IMG/VR virus record: IMGVR_UViG_3300010399_000047
Location: 1 to 48,533 of that record
From: a virus
Strand: one strand, 5' to 3'
DNA length: 48,533 nt
In this document: positions 32,101-39,261 of the stretch, one piece after another
How positions within the stretch are numbered: position 1 is the stretch's first letter
Layout of the letters: every line of letters begins with the position of its first letter
Program-made: the position numbers and the translations under genes
The notes under the pieces: model-generated
What the model saw: only the letters and a program-made list of their open reading frames with translations
Told to the model about the DNA's origin: nothing
The model's database searches: none

Positions 32101-33368
32101 CGAGCGCACTTGCCATAGAAGAAGCTGTTTTCCACGGCGGTGCGAGTTTAAGAAGTAAGCAATATTTCAAGAATCAGGTTCTCGAAAAATTTGGCCAGGA
32201 CGTAAGATCAGGTAAAGTGCCCGCCGCTTTGGGGCGTTTACCATTTGCAGCCCTGGAAGGAAGCGCGCGCATTGTATACAGTCAAATACCCAAAGTAAAG
32301 ATCGGAGCTTTTAAGTCTTTATTTGGAGAAGAACTTGCCCGTTATTCCAAGAAAGGTTTATTACTTCCTGATGATTTTAAAGGCGCTCCTCCAGCCGGTA
32401 TGAAAACTTCGCTTACTATAGCTAGGGAAGTTTGGAGTAACATAGATGCTCGTATGGGTCAGCTTAATTATGATAATTTGTTTTGGAATAATATTTTTAA
32501 AGGTGTTATGCAAGTAATGTGGCAAGCAGTCGGCTGGAATGTGGGTGATATGGATGTATTAGGTGGCTCTATGAAAGATACATTTAATTTCGCGAAAGAC
32601 GCGCTACAAGGCAAGCGACCGGATTTTACACCTCGCATGAGATTTCTTATTGCCCTCCTTGGGGCCGTAGGAACATTTGGTGCCATTTATCAGTACGCCC
32701 ATACCGGCAAAGCACCCTCGAGTGTCCTTGATTTATTTGCTCCTAAAAATGGGGAAACTGACCAAAATGGTGATCCTGTACGTGTAACAATACCCTCACT
32801 GCTTAAAGATATTATTAGTTATGAGGCTCATGGCGTAATACAGACATTAGCAGATAAACTTTCCCCGGAACTTGCTGAAATAGTTGAGTTGTTGCAAAAC
32901 CGTGATTATTATGGAAACTATATTTACAACCCTCATGACGGAGTTCCTAAAGAAATTCAACAGATGATAAAGTTTTTAGCTGTAGGCAACCAACCCTTTT
33001 CAGTCCAGAGTTTGGAAGCTGAAAGCAAAAACAAATCTTCAACTGAGCAAAAGGCTGAGAATTTCTTTGGTATTAATAAGGCGGCTTCTTCTCTTATAGA
33101 ATCCCAGAAAACTAAAGATATATTTAATGCTCTAAGTGCTTCGGGTCCCAAGACTCCAGAAGAGCAACAAACCTCTCAATTAAAGAATCAATATCGTCAA
33201 CAAATCCAGCAGGGGAATATTCCGAGCCTGCAAGAGTTAATTAAAAATGGCATCGTTACCGATGCCAGAGGTTATAGAGCTTTTATTAAGGCCGCGAAAG
33301 AATCGCCCGTACAAAGAGCTTATAAAGCATTACCTAAATCAGTTAAATCAACTCTCCAAAAACCATGA
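29175..33368 (+). CDS. Very large internal/polyvalent virion protein, 1397 aa
   Basis: Largest gene. N-terminal 100 residues are Ala/Pro/Thr-rich; long helical domains follow. The block KNFLTALRFGLSAFHGTLTT (about 915) and the later hydrophobic FLIALLGAVGTFGAIYQYAH (about 1160) recall the large polyvalent-protein domains found in phage ejection proteins. Probably injected with DNA, with the hydrophobic stretch able to enter the membrane. No lysozyme or protease motif found by eye. Starts after TAACCTT. Confidence 0.7.
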   Translation: MSLMGDSLASHYGGSQTASATKSTTTTPPAKTGAPSAMATALSNYYKNKPAPTAPAPAPTPQPGPVKSFFQGVGNDIGAAGKGIGNFFKSLGGSSQPQGMAFPVGAGLRQTGIGPGTATNAKAQVIKEEQLGSQPVPKTPYNMNGSDVSSMARQIPRTVASLAMGNSGQTIEPTTMDPISRFLLGDESIKSLPTQASETEQNLNQAGVKGKAATGLAVTGVAANAVLNLLPFLAPFEKGAQGLADNLATNSEKVTLSPEQLQELATRPLADAQGNELVGAQKAVGERVQQMAKFYAEKGQSVTLDARAPAESVPGKIATAIGGKNQAPFLSIEEGGTPVEGAGGRVTPFSQEALPAQTESQVAPFAHEDLIPTPREAPAPFAHEQGPIPVGSFQAIHNLGNSHTELMNVAQDAEKAATYTDNNGATRVDRVKAKQLEKQYLADSLENNKQASVDFYHSLNPEFKVGDTVSYQRYSKAGSAIVHTQQADGSFIEKPSNESIGTAQKVKITGAEFDTSSSLDQQQKTGFPASFKLENLVGKDLSTGEEVRIYKNDLVNGKHLVDTIEKKPEEILKQYLDFQKGNFNMGYMSSGGSTPLQLNAEIIPGLSKTIQEDIIPGVKGVSQRMADIYHEIANTVNPIRSAPAEALDIIMKNKGDFERQVFRTEQAQKAIQKAWDKVPEGEFKNHSEAIATRDSRNLEFMHKVETGQFVGPENKDLADSYRERLNNAYLAISKYKDIPQLENFFPHFWEKPDEVAKNFMAQMAAKRPFEGGKSFLHHRIFKTIQEGMAAGYKPVTTNPEELMQIYETSVRQFVMAQKIAADLKKVGMWKFVPSGGKLEFGYAFINDPIARAYFPPEMREGFDGSLTKTYQQAGQFSAPESVARLINNYLSVNWINKSAIGRSLMQAKNFLTALRFGLSAFHGTLTTVTSIVNELDVSIGYLAQGKITEAIKHGVSSPAAVIKYWKDGQKFFKGDPSALAIEEAVFHGGASLRSKQYFKNQVLEKFGQDVRSGKVPAALGRLPFAALEGSARIVYSQIPKVKIGAFKSLFGEELARYSKKGLLLPDDFKGAPPAGMKTSLTIAREVWSNIDARMGQLNYDNLFWNNIFKGVMQVMWQAVGWNVGDMDVLGGSMKDTFNFAKDALQGKRPDFTPRMRFLIALLGAVGTFGAIYQYAHTGKAPSSVLDLFAPKNGETDQNGDPVRVTIPSLLKDIISYEAHGVIQTLADKLSPELAEIVELLQNRDYYGNYIYNPHDGVPKEIQQMIKFLAVGNQPFSVQSLEAESKNKSSTEQKAENFFGINKAASSLIESQKTKDIFNALSASGPKTPEEQQTSQLKNQYRQQIQQGNIPSLQELIKNGIVTDARGYRAFIKAAKESPVQRAYKALPKSVKSTLQKP

Positions 33369-33554
33369 GGTTATCGCCACAGATACAAGACTTATAAAAA
33401 ATATGATCCATCCTACTAAGATACCCCATCCCAGACTATTAGGCATTTTAAACCCAAAAGATTCTAATATTATTGCCGGAGCAAGGAAGGATATAAATCC
33501 TATTAATACCTTTACTGCTGTAGGAGCCCCTTTGAGCCAAGATTTTAATTCCAT
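33348..33554 (-). CDS. Two-TM membrane protein on the minus strand, 68 aa
   Basis: Residues 13-31 (AVKVLIGFISFLAPAIILE) and 40-64 (SLGWGILVGWIIFFISLVSV) are two membrane segments, the right size for a holin-like or exclusion protein. It has its own promoter (33579-33607) and AAAGGG about ten bases before the ATG. It overlaps the 3' end of the 1397-residue gene by 21 bases. Orientation and private promoter mark it as a moron expressed apart from the late genes. Confidence 0.65.
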   Translation of the reverse strand: MELKSWLKGAPTAVKVLIGFISFLAPAIILESFGFKMPNSLGWGILVGWIIFFISLVSVAITSWFLES

Positions 33555-33578
33555 ATAATTAAGCCCTTTCTTACCACA

Positions 33579-33607
33579 AAGTTACCATAAATCATTAAAT
33601 TTGTCAA
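33579..33607 (-). promoter_or_regulatory. Promoter of the minus-strand membrane protein
   Basis: Minus strand TTGACA (33607-33602), 17-base spacer, TAACTT (33584-33579) with TGG just upstream, an extended -10. Drives 33554-33348. Confidence 0.6.
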
Positions 33608-33610
33608 CAG

Positions 33611-33640
33611 TGCTCTTTAAATATTAAAAATATTATGCTA
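33611..33640 (+). promoter_or_regulatory. Possible promoter of the secreted-protein genes
   Basis: TTTAAA and TATGCT separated by 17 bases, about 60 bases before the GTG at 33697. Four of six bases match in each box. Divergent from the minus promoter next to it. Confidence 0.4.
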
Positions 33641-33696
33641 TGCTAAAAACATACTTTCACGTCATAAACAAAAATAAACATATTAATTTATGTTAC

Positions 33697-35208
33697 GTGA
33701 AAAAGCTTTACGGTTATCTTATTGCAGCAATAATCATCGGTCTTCTGCCCGCCGGTGTTGTTTTTGCGTCTTATTTTAACTCAAAGCAACTTGCTCCCTC
33801 ACCGTCCAATGGTAATTGTTTAATTACTGATGGATCAGTTAACTCCTGGTCTTCATGTGGTAGTGGAACTCTTCCTACCCCTTCCCAAACAGGGCAAATC
33901 CTAGTGGCTTCCTCCACTAATTTTGTCGTGGGCAACTTAATTGCCGGATCTAATATTACTATCAACACATCAACTCCAGGGCAGATAACTTTTTCTGCTT
34001 CTGGTTCTGGTGGCTCTTCCGCAACAACCACCATTTTCTCTAACGCCACTTCTACGGGTCCGAACTTTACTTTCTCCACCTCTACCAGCGGAACTGGAAC
34101 TTTAAAAGTTACAGGATCTGGTTCAACCGTAAACTTCGCCCTTGATACTTCCGGTCTTCAACCCGCAGGTTCTTACGTAACTAACTCTTACGCTTCTTCC
34201 ACTTTTCCTTCCTTTTCTTACGGCACTTCAACTTATGCAACAATAGCTAGCTATCCGACTTACACTTACGCCTCTTCAACGTTTGTGTCTTTTTCCTATG
34301 CTACTTCTACCTTTCAGCCAAAGATTACTCTAACCACGACAGGAACAAGCGGCGCAGCCACGTTTTCCAGTAACACTTTAAACATCCCGCAATACCAAGC
34401 AGCGGGAAACTACATCACCGCATTAACTGGCGATGTATCAGCGTCTGGTCCAGGCAGTGCAGCGGCAACACTTGCGACAGTTAATAGCAATGTTGGAACT
34501 TTTGGCGATGCCACCCATGTTTTGCAAGCTACGGTTAACGGCAAGGGTTTGATTACAGCCGCTTCTAGTGTTTCCATTACCGGCCTAATTTCAGGTTTAA
34601 CCACTGGCCGTATACCGTATTCCACTTCGGCCACAGCTCTCACAGATAGCGCTGTTCTTTTGTTTAACGGCACAGTGTTCGGCTTCAACGCCACGTCCTC
34701 GACAGTTGGCTTTAACATCAAAGGCACGGCGGGAACCAATGACATTTTTAACGTAGCTTCTTCCAGCGGTACGTCTGCTTTTGTAGTGAAGTCCACCGGC
34801 AGTGTCGGTATAAATACTTCTACTCCTTCAAGCAGCTCAAAGCTCGATATTAACGGTGAAGCCCACAGCGAATATTTCCCTATTGGCACAACCTCGGCAG
34901 CGACTTTAACCGTGGACTGGAGCAACGGAAACACCCAAGGCACGGTTTTAGCAACCTCGACTAAGCTCTCTTTCACCAACCAGCAAGCGGGTGGTCATTA
35001 CGTCCTGTTCGTCATTCAAGACGGCGGCAGTCGCACTATGACCTATTCAACCAGCTCACCGGCTATCCAGTGGCCGTCAGCAACCGCCCCGACCCTCTCC
35101 ACTGCGACCGGAGCAATCGATATTCTTAACTTCGTTTGTGGACCGACTAACTGCTATGGCGTATCGGCCACAGGTTTTGCTTCCAGCACGAACATTCAAC
35201 GCCCATAA
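33697..35208 (+). CDS. Secreted, fibre-like Ser/Thr-rich protein, 503 aa
   Basis: GTG 33697 opens a Sec signal peptide (KKLYGYLIAAIIIGLLPAGV, likely cleaved after VFA), so I prefer it to an upstream ATG that adds 19 odd residues. The body has repeats such as SSTFPSFSYGTSTYATIAS and a block found in phage tail fibres (NVGTFGDATHVLQATVNGKG). A signal peptide on a fibre-like protein is unusual: it should be exported by the infected or lysogenic cell and shown at its surface. Similar ATSTG-type proteins occur in Patescibacteria, from memory. GC is higher than in the early genes. Confidence 0.75.
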   Translation: MKKLYGYLIAAIIIGLLPAGVVFASYFNSKQLAPSPSNGNCLITDGSVNSWSSCGSGTLPTPSQTGQILVASSTNFVVGNLIAGSNITINTSTPGQITFSASGSGGSSATTTIFSNATSTGPNFTFSTSTSGTGTLKVTGSGSTVNFALDTSGLQPAGSYVTNSYASSTFPSFSYGTSTYATIASYPTYTYASSTFVSFSYATSTFQPKITLTTTGTSGAATFSSNTLNIPQYQAAGNYITALTGDVSASGPGSAAATLATVNSNVGTFGDATHVLQATVNGKGLITAASSVSITGLISGLTTGRIPYSTSATALTDSAVLLFNGTVFGFNATSSTVGFNIKGTAGTNDIFNVASSSGTSAFVVKSTGSVGINTSTPSSSSKLDINGEAHSEYFPIGTTSAATLTVDWSNGNTQGTVLATSTKLSFTNQQAGGHYVLFVIQDGGSRTMTYSTSSPAIQWPSATAPTLSTATGAIDILNFVCGPTNCYGVSATGFASSTNIQRP

Positions 35209-35209
35209 T

Positions 35210-36397
35210 ATGAAAAAACTTCTTTCTTACATTTTCATATCCCTTTTACTAGTCGGCACGTTCGTTGCCGGTGTTCCCTTAGCTAAAGCCACCAGCTGCA
35301 CTCCAGGTAACGGCTTTTCCTTTTGCCGCTCCCTAACCGTTGTCCACACTAAAGTTTCTACCAACGACCAGCCGTCTTTTGCTTTTGAAGTCTGCGCCAA
35401 CTCCACTCCGGCCACTGGCTCTTGCGCTACCGTATCAGGCTTAAACCAAACCGGAGCTGGGGCGCACGTGCAAAACAGCAACGGTTACGATATTAACTTT
35501 TTTACTGATTCCACCTGCACCACTAAAGTCACAGCGTGGGAAATGGAAAAATATGTCGCTTCCACAGGCGAGATGATTGCTTGGGTCAATGACGGCACAC
35601 TGTCCCATACGGTCGATACCGTGCTTTACATGTGCTATGGCAATTCCTCGATTTCCGCTTTTCAATCTACCGCTTCCTCGGTGTGGGATAGTAATTATTT
35701 ATTTGTCGGCCACCAATTAAATTCTTCTTTTCCGAATGATTCCACGATTAGCGCCTGTAATGGCGTAACCAGTGCATCATCCACCGCTGGACAAATTGAC
35801 GGAGCTGGGGATTTTACGGGTTCTAGCATTAACGACTTACTTGGCGGCACAACTTGCGGTTCCACCGGAGGCGGCTCAAACGGAACATTGGATATTGCGA
35901 CCTCTACTTTTTACACCTGGATTAACCCAAATCAAAGTAATGACGAGGATATTTATAGCGGTGGTGCAAGCGGTATGCCGCAGTTTAGGCGTGATGCTTC
36001 CAATGTTATTAGCATGAACAAATACAATACCGGCTCACTTGCTACATCTTCCGGTACAGTGCCTAATAACACGTGGACGCAGGTAGCCGTAACGTATGAC
36101 GCAGTGGGTAATTATGTGTTTTACATTAATGGTGCCGCAAGCGGCAGCGGCAGTTTCGTTAACCCCTTTACTCTGCTTAACTTTAGGTTTACAAACCATA
36201 CCTGGCGTTTTGGGTTTGGTAATGGCCAGCCTCATATGCTGATAGATGAAGGTCAAATCTCAAACAGTATCCGTGGCGCTGACTGGATAGCAACCGAATA
36301 CAACAACCAGAGCGACCCCTCAAGCTTTGAAACCTTTGGCAGTGAAAATGGTGGGGGAAGCAGTAGCGTCAATTTATTATTCTTTATGTTTATTTAA
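35210..36397 (+). CDS. Secreted DUF2341/LamG-type protein, 395 aa
   Basis: Signal peptide residues 1-27 (ending LAKA). Next a DUF2341-like domain (FRxSLTVVHTKVSTNDQPSF start, ITFFTDSTC-type strand, WVNDGTLSHTVDTVLYMCYG). Then a LamG/concanavalin-like lectin fold (TFYTWINPNQS, WTQVAVTYDAVGNYVFYING, about 240-330). Such proteins bind glycans or surfaces. It begins one base after the previous stop and repeats the secreted theme, so both probably act outside the cell. ATG 35210 lies at the signal peptide start. Confidence 0.75.
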   Translation: MKKLLSYIFISLLLVGTFVAGVPLAKATSCTPGNGFSFCRSLTVVHTKVSTNDQPSFAFEVCANSTPATGSCATVSGLNQTGAGAHVQNSNGYDINFFTDSTCTTKVTAWEMEKYVASTGEMIAWVNDGTLSHTVDTVLYMCYGNSSISAFQSTASSVWDSNYLFVGHQLNSSFPNDSTISACNGVTSASSTAGQIDGAGDFTGSSINDLLGGTTCGSTGGGSNGTLDIATSTFYTWINPNQSNDEDIYSGGASGMPQFRRDASNVISMNKYNTGSLATSSGTVPNNTWTQVAVTYDAVGNYVFYINGAASGSGSFVNPFTLLNFRFTNHTWRFGFGNGQPHMLIDEGQISNSIRGADWIATEYNNQSDPSSFETFGSENGGGSSSVNLLFFMFI

Positions 36398-36412
36398 CAT
36401 TAACTAACACAC

Positions 36413-36643
36413 ATGTTAACAATCACTATTACCACTCCTACGGTGGACGAACAAGACCCAAACCAGATGAATATTGAAGTCACTTATACTAACGCCGAAA
36501 CCAGCGTAAGTTATGTTGACCACTTCCGAATGGCTCCTAACATTAATGACCTCAACACTCAGATTGCGGAAAGCTTAAAAAATTACCAAGCCAAGGATGA
36601 CTTTTTAAACCTACAAGCCGGAGCTTATAGCTTGCCTAATTAA
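36413..36643 (+). CDS. Small beta protein, 76 aa
   Basis: Two-strand start (LTITITTPTVDEQDPNQMNI) and helical end. Lies between the surface proteins and the lysis-type genes. No ribosome site stronger than AT-rich leader. No family recognised. Confidence 0.55.
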   Translation: MLTITITTPTVDEQDPNQMNIEVTYTNAETSVSYVDHFRMAPNINDLNTQIAESLKNYQAKDDFLNLQAGAYSLPN

Positions 36644-36662
36644 TTCTTAACCAATAGGGAAT

Positions 36663-36932
36663 ATGCCCGAAGCGCAAACAGACCATGACAGCCTCATTAC
36701 TTTAGTGGAAACTGTCAAAAATATTAAGGACAACCAAGACAGGTTTCATATAGAAATGAAGCAAAGTTTTAGCGACCTTAAAAATAATTATGCTGATCGC
36801 TTAGATAAATTAGAAAACCGAGTAAGGAAAGTGGAAAACAAGCTTATTTATTATTTAGGCGGGGGAGCTGTGATTGGGATATTGATTGTAGCTTGTTGGC
36901 AATTACTTTTAGCTTATTTTTCAAAACACTAA
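36663..36932 (+). CDS. XhlA-like coiled-coil membrane protein, 89 aa
   Basis: Residues 10-64 are a coiled coil (DRLDKLENRVRKVENKLIYY) and 66-86 a C-terminal membrane segment (GGGAVIGILIVACWQLLLAY). This is the layout of XhlA/haemolysin-type proteins that work with a holin in lysis. AGGGAAT sits before ATG 36663. Confidence 0.72.
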   Translation: MPEAQTDHDSLITLVETVKNIKDNQDRFHIEMKQSFSDLKNNYADRLDKLENRVRKVENKLIYYLGGGAVIGILIVACWQLLLAYFSKH

Positions 36933-36934
36933 TT

Positions 36935-37654
36935 ATGAACTGGATTATTCCTCCTTACAATCCGCAATATTCCCCAATAGCTGATAGTGACAGTTGTTCT
37001 AACCAAGCGACTTTACACGTGATAGAAATGCTACAAGGGAATAAACAGCGTTGGTCACCTCGTGCTCTTGCTGTCCTTAGTGGCACAAAGCCAGGTTACG
37101 GAAATTCCATACAAGCTAACCTAAACGCCATTAACTTATACGGACTTATTCCTTATGACCTTTGGCCGGACTTAGACGGAAATTGGACGGTTACGGACTA
37201 CTTCGCCCCGATTCCCCAAAGTATTTTAAAGCAAGCTAACAAGAGCATGATAGTTAACTTCGCTCCCGCTGATTTAAATGAAAGTCCGCTTTTAGTTGAA
37301 GTGCAAATCAGCCCGACAATGGCGCATTTAATGGCTCAATTTAACGACACCGAAGTCTTTGATTCTTACCCGCCTAGTGTTAAACCCCTTAGCATGTGGC
37401 AACCGCAGACAATAGTAGGGAAGTGGGGCTTATCATTAAAACCTAGAAATATGGTATTTGGTTACAAAGTTTCAAACCCAACCACAACAGGAGATCAGAC
37501 AGTCTATATAGAGGTGGCGAACTCGCTTATTCCTTTGGCTGACTGGCAAGCATTTCTAAACTTGGGAGGTAGCGAACAAAGTATCGTCTACATCACCCAA
37601 GAGCAGTTAAATGCTTACTCGCTGATAGCTAGTGATTACTTTAAGTCTAAATAA
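36935..37654 (+). CDS. Papain-like (C1) peptidase-type protein, possible endolysin, 239 aa
   Basis: DSCSNQA (19-25, nucleophile Cys 21) followed by SPRALAVLSGTKPGYGNSIQ fits the C1-like fold of some phage and viral proteins. The histidine expected in the strand near 170 reads Asn 172 (RNMVFGY). Asn 196 could be the third residue. So it may be inactive, or not a standard C1 enzyme. It sits between a lysis-type coiled-coil protein and holin-like proteins, so cell-wall attack is the best guess. Start ATG 36935 is preferred to an upstream in-frame ATG inside the prior gene. Confidence 0.6.
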   Translation: MNWIIPPYNPQYSPIADSDSCSNQATLHVIEMLQGNKQRWSPRALAVLSGTKPGYGNSIQANLNAINLYGLIPYDLWPDLDGNWTVTDYFAPIPQSILKQANKSMIVNFAPADLNESPLLVEVQISPTMAHLMAQFNDTEVFDSYPPSVKPLSMWQPQTIVGKWGLSLKPRNMVFGYKVSNPTTTGDQTVYIEVANSLIPLADWQAFLNLGGSEQSIVYITQEQLNAYSLIASDYFKSK

Positions 37655-37768
37655 ATGTTTAAAGATCCTCTACAAAAATTAGCTTTTTGGATGGGGGTCG
37701 GCTTTACTTTGTTTTTTACAGGTATTGCTTACTTTATTTACTTAATTATTAGATCAATTAATTCTTAA
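37655..37768 (+). CDS. Tiny single-TM protein, 37 aa
   Basis: Immediately follows the previous TAA. After a basic N-terminus it has one hydrophobic stretch (LAFWMGVGFTLFFTGIAYFI, about 9-28). Too short for a normal holin, but of the size of phage pinholins or spanin-like helpers. Real because of its lysis-cassette place and tight spacing. Confidence 0.5.
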   Translation: MFKDPLQKLAFWMGVGFTLFFTGIAYFIYLIIRSINS

Positions 37769-37774
37769 AGGTCG

Positions 37775-38029
37775 ATGTTACACCCAGATTATACAATTAA
37801 ATCTCTACTCGATATGAACCCAAAATTACAAACCGTTTTACACTGGTTATCCTTAGTCGCTTTAGTCGGCGTGGCTGTTGAACCGAAACTCTTTGACTTA
37901 GCCCCTAAATCCCAGCACGTTACCGAATTTATCTTGGCCGCTTTAAATGCTTTTAACTTCTACGCAGATGTTATTTTTGTTAAACAGCAAGAGCCGCCAA
38001 TACCTACCCCTGGTAATACCTCGCTTTAA
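37775..38029 (+). CDS. Holin-like membrane protein, 84 aa
   Basis: AAAGG lies four bases before ATG 37775. Residues 20-38 (LQTVLHWLSLVALVGVAVE) and about 50-68 (FILAALNAFNFYADVIFV) give two membrane segments, with a Pro-rich C-terminus. This is the usual two-TM holin plan. Position in the lysis cassette supports it. Confidence 0.6.
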   Translation: MLHPDYTIKSLLDMNPKLQTVLHWLSLVALVGVAVEPKLFDLAPKSQHVTEFILAALNAFNFYADVIFVKQQEPPIPTPGNTSL

Positions 38030-38068
38030 GCCTTCCCGACTTTTAGTGAGTTTTACAAATAAATAAGG

Positions 38069-38120
38069 AGTCCAATTCTCGGATAATATCTCCAAGCGGG
38101 ATATTGGACTTCTAATTTTG
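38069..38120 (+). terminator. Long hairpin after the lysis cassette
   Basis: AGTCCAAT (38069-38076) / ATTGGACT (38103-38110) with an inner ATATC-TCC-AAGC-GGGATAT arm, followed by TTCTAATTTT. Probably a terminator, or a stability element of the lysis mRNA. Confidence 0.55.
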
Positions 38121-38140
38121 TTCTTTAACAAATTTATAAA

Positions 38141-38471
38141 TGGGGTCAAGTTAAGAAAGGTTTTGTTATGTCTGACGAATTACCAGGTAATTATCAATCA
38201 AATAATGATGCAAGAATTATGAGAGAATGGGAAATTAGAGACCATGTAGGTAAACTATTAACCCATTTGGAAAGTTTAGGACTTCCTGAAAAACAGGAAA
38301 AAGCAATTAAAGATTTAATCAAGCAAACAACATGGAGAGATTTATGGAATGGTGGCACAATTATTCTTCGCTCTAAAGAAGCTGATGAATTTCTCCAAAA
38401 AGCCATTAATATTGAATATAAATTAATGGAGAATACTGCCATTGCTAAATAATTAATAATTCTTGACCCCA
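38141..38471. repeat. 10-bp inverted repeats flanking gene 38168
   Basis: TGGGGTCAAG (38141-38150) and CTTGACCCCA (38462-38471) enclose exactly the gene 38168-38452. Could be a hairpin on the whole message, or the ends of a small inserted unit. Confidence 0.5.
38168..38452 (+). CDS. Hypothetical protein, 94 aa
   Basis: GAAAGG sits nine bases before ATG 38168. All-helical and polar (RIMREWEIRDHVGKLLTHLE, then KAIKDLIKQTTWRDLWNGG). Flanked by inverted repeats (38141/38471), so possibly a moron. No family recognised. Confidence 0.65.
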   Translation: MSDELPGNYQSNNDARIMREWEIRDHVGKLLTHLESLGLPEKQEKAIKDLIKQTTWRDLWNGGTIILRSKEADEFLQKAINIEYKLMENTAIAK

Positions 38472-38497
38472 GCTATAAGTTTGTTATTAGGAGGATT

Positions 38498-38698
38498 ATG
38501 ACAGCTATAAAGCATGGTATGACAGCTAGGTTTTGCTATCACTGCCAGGCACAAACGGCGCATTTAATAGTGGAAAGCCACGATACGCACATAAAAGCCT
38601 ATATCTGTTTAAGGCACAACGAACTGGAGAGAACCGATGGAAACGAACGAAATGCAGTTTTACTGTCCCACCTGCCAGCAACCAATGGGGATAGCTGA
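38498..38698 (+). CDS. Small Cys/His protein, 66 aa
   Basis: AGGAGG directly upstream of ATG 38498, the strongest ribosome site in the region. CYHCQ, then HDTH and CLRH make a possible treble-clef zinc site. It shares 62 bases with the next gene in another frame. Confidence 0.6.
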   Translation: MTAIKHGMTARFCYHCQAQTAHLIVESHDTHIKAYICLRHNELERTDGNERNAVLLSHLPATNGDS

Positions 38699-38921
38699 TG
38701 TAGGTTTAGGCGAGGGCTACTCTATGGTGTTTGGGCTTTACTGCTTCAAATGCAAACAGTCGTTCAACTTCGCTTACACCCTTGCGTGGATTAGGGATCA
38801 ATTTAACCTGGTCTACTCAAAGCGGATTCCACTTCGGCCACCGCTGCTTCTGCCCCCACCGGAGATCCAGTATACCGAACAGGACTTAGACTTCCTGACA
38901 GCCCTGCGCATAGCGAGTTAA
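38637..38921 (+). CDS. Zinc-ribbon protein, 94 aa
   Basis: CPTC and CFKC (about 27 residues apart) make a zinc ribbon; the rest is basic with a Pro-rich patch (LRPPLLLPPPEIQY). GGAGAG precedes ATG 38637. Last gene before the terminator at 38969. Confidence 0.65.
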   Translation: METNEMQFYCPTCQQPMGIADVGLGEGYSMVFGLYCFKCKQSFNFAYTLAWIRDQFNLVYSKRIPLRPPLLLPPPEIQYTEQDLDFLTALRIAS

Positions 38922-38968
38922 CGCCAAGGTCGCTACCTAGGCCAGTCAGCCTTGGGAAAGCTGACAAT

Positions 38969-38996
38969 AGGGGAGCTTAAAAACTCCCCTTTTTTT
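38969..38996 (+). terminator. Intrinsic terminator of the late transcript
   Basis: AGGGGAG / CTCCCCT stem (38969-38975 with 38984-38990), eight-base loop, six Ts. Ends the plus-strand late operon. Confidence 0.93.
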
Positions 38997-39003
38997 ATCC
39001 ACA
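38995..39003 (+). promoter_or_regulatory. DnaA-box-like 9-mer
   Basis: TTATCCACA matches the DnaA consensus exactly. Another exact copy on the minus strand lies at 40725-40733, and TTATCCACC is at 39532-39540. The three are far apart, so origin status is uncertain. Confidence 0.4.
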
Positions 39004-39042
39004 TACGAGTGTGTTATACTATATATATCTTTGGGAGGGGTC

Positions 39043-39071
39043 TTGACTTAACACCAAAAATGAACTAAAAT
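39043..39071 (+). promoter_or_regulatory. Plus-strand promoter-like sequence upstream of the tRNA region
   Basis: TTGACT (39043-39048), 17-base spacer, TAAAAT (39066-39071). No gene lies just downstream on the plus strand; it may make a short antisense RNA to the tRNA transcript. Confidence 0.4.
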
Positions 39072-39105
39072 TCAAAGTCCAGCGTTAATACATATATAAA
39101 AGCGC

Positions 39106-39244
39106 CTTTTGGGCGCAAAGTAGAGTATTTTTATACAGTTTGGTGCCCCTGGTCGGATTCGAACCGACAATCTTTCCTTACGAGGGGAATACTTGATCCA
39201 ATCAAGCTACAGGGGCATTAGCTCTACTTTGCGCTTAAGCGGCG
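39106..39244. repeat. Long inverted repeat around the tRNA
   Basis: AAAAGCGCC and GCGCAAAGTAGAG (39115-39127) on the left pair with CTCTACTTTGCGC (39222-39234) and GGCGCTTTT on the right; only a six-base middle differs. The tRNA lies in the loop. GCGCC-TTTTG-GGCGC on the left can act alone as a minus-strand terminator. Confidence 0.7.
39141..39216 (-). tRNA. tRNA-Thr (anticodon CGT)
   Basis: Minus strand, 76 bases with encoded CCA. Acceptor GCCCCTG/CAGGGGC, T-arm GTCGG-TTCGAAT-CCGAC, D-stem GCTT/AAGT, anticodon loop CTCGTAA with U33. The anticodon stem TTCCC/GGAAA has one C-A mismatch, so the tRNA is a little odd. It would read ACG codons. It may lie in the same transcript as the RNA at 39262-39423. 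Confidence 0.85.
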
Positions 39245-39261
39245 CTTTTTTCTATGCAAAT

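Noticed and set aside
38137-38480. Insertion sequence between the 10-bp inverted repeats
   Set aside because: The enclosed gene has no transposase features and no target duplication is visible.
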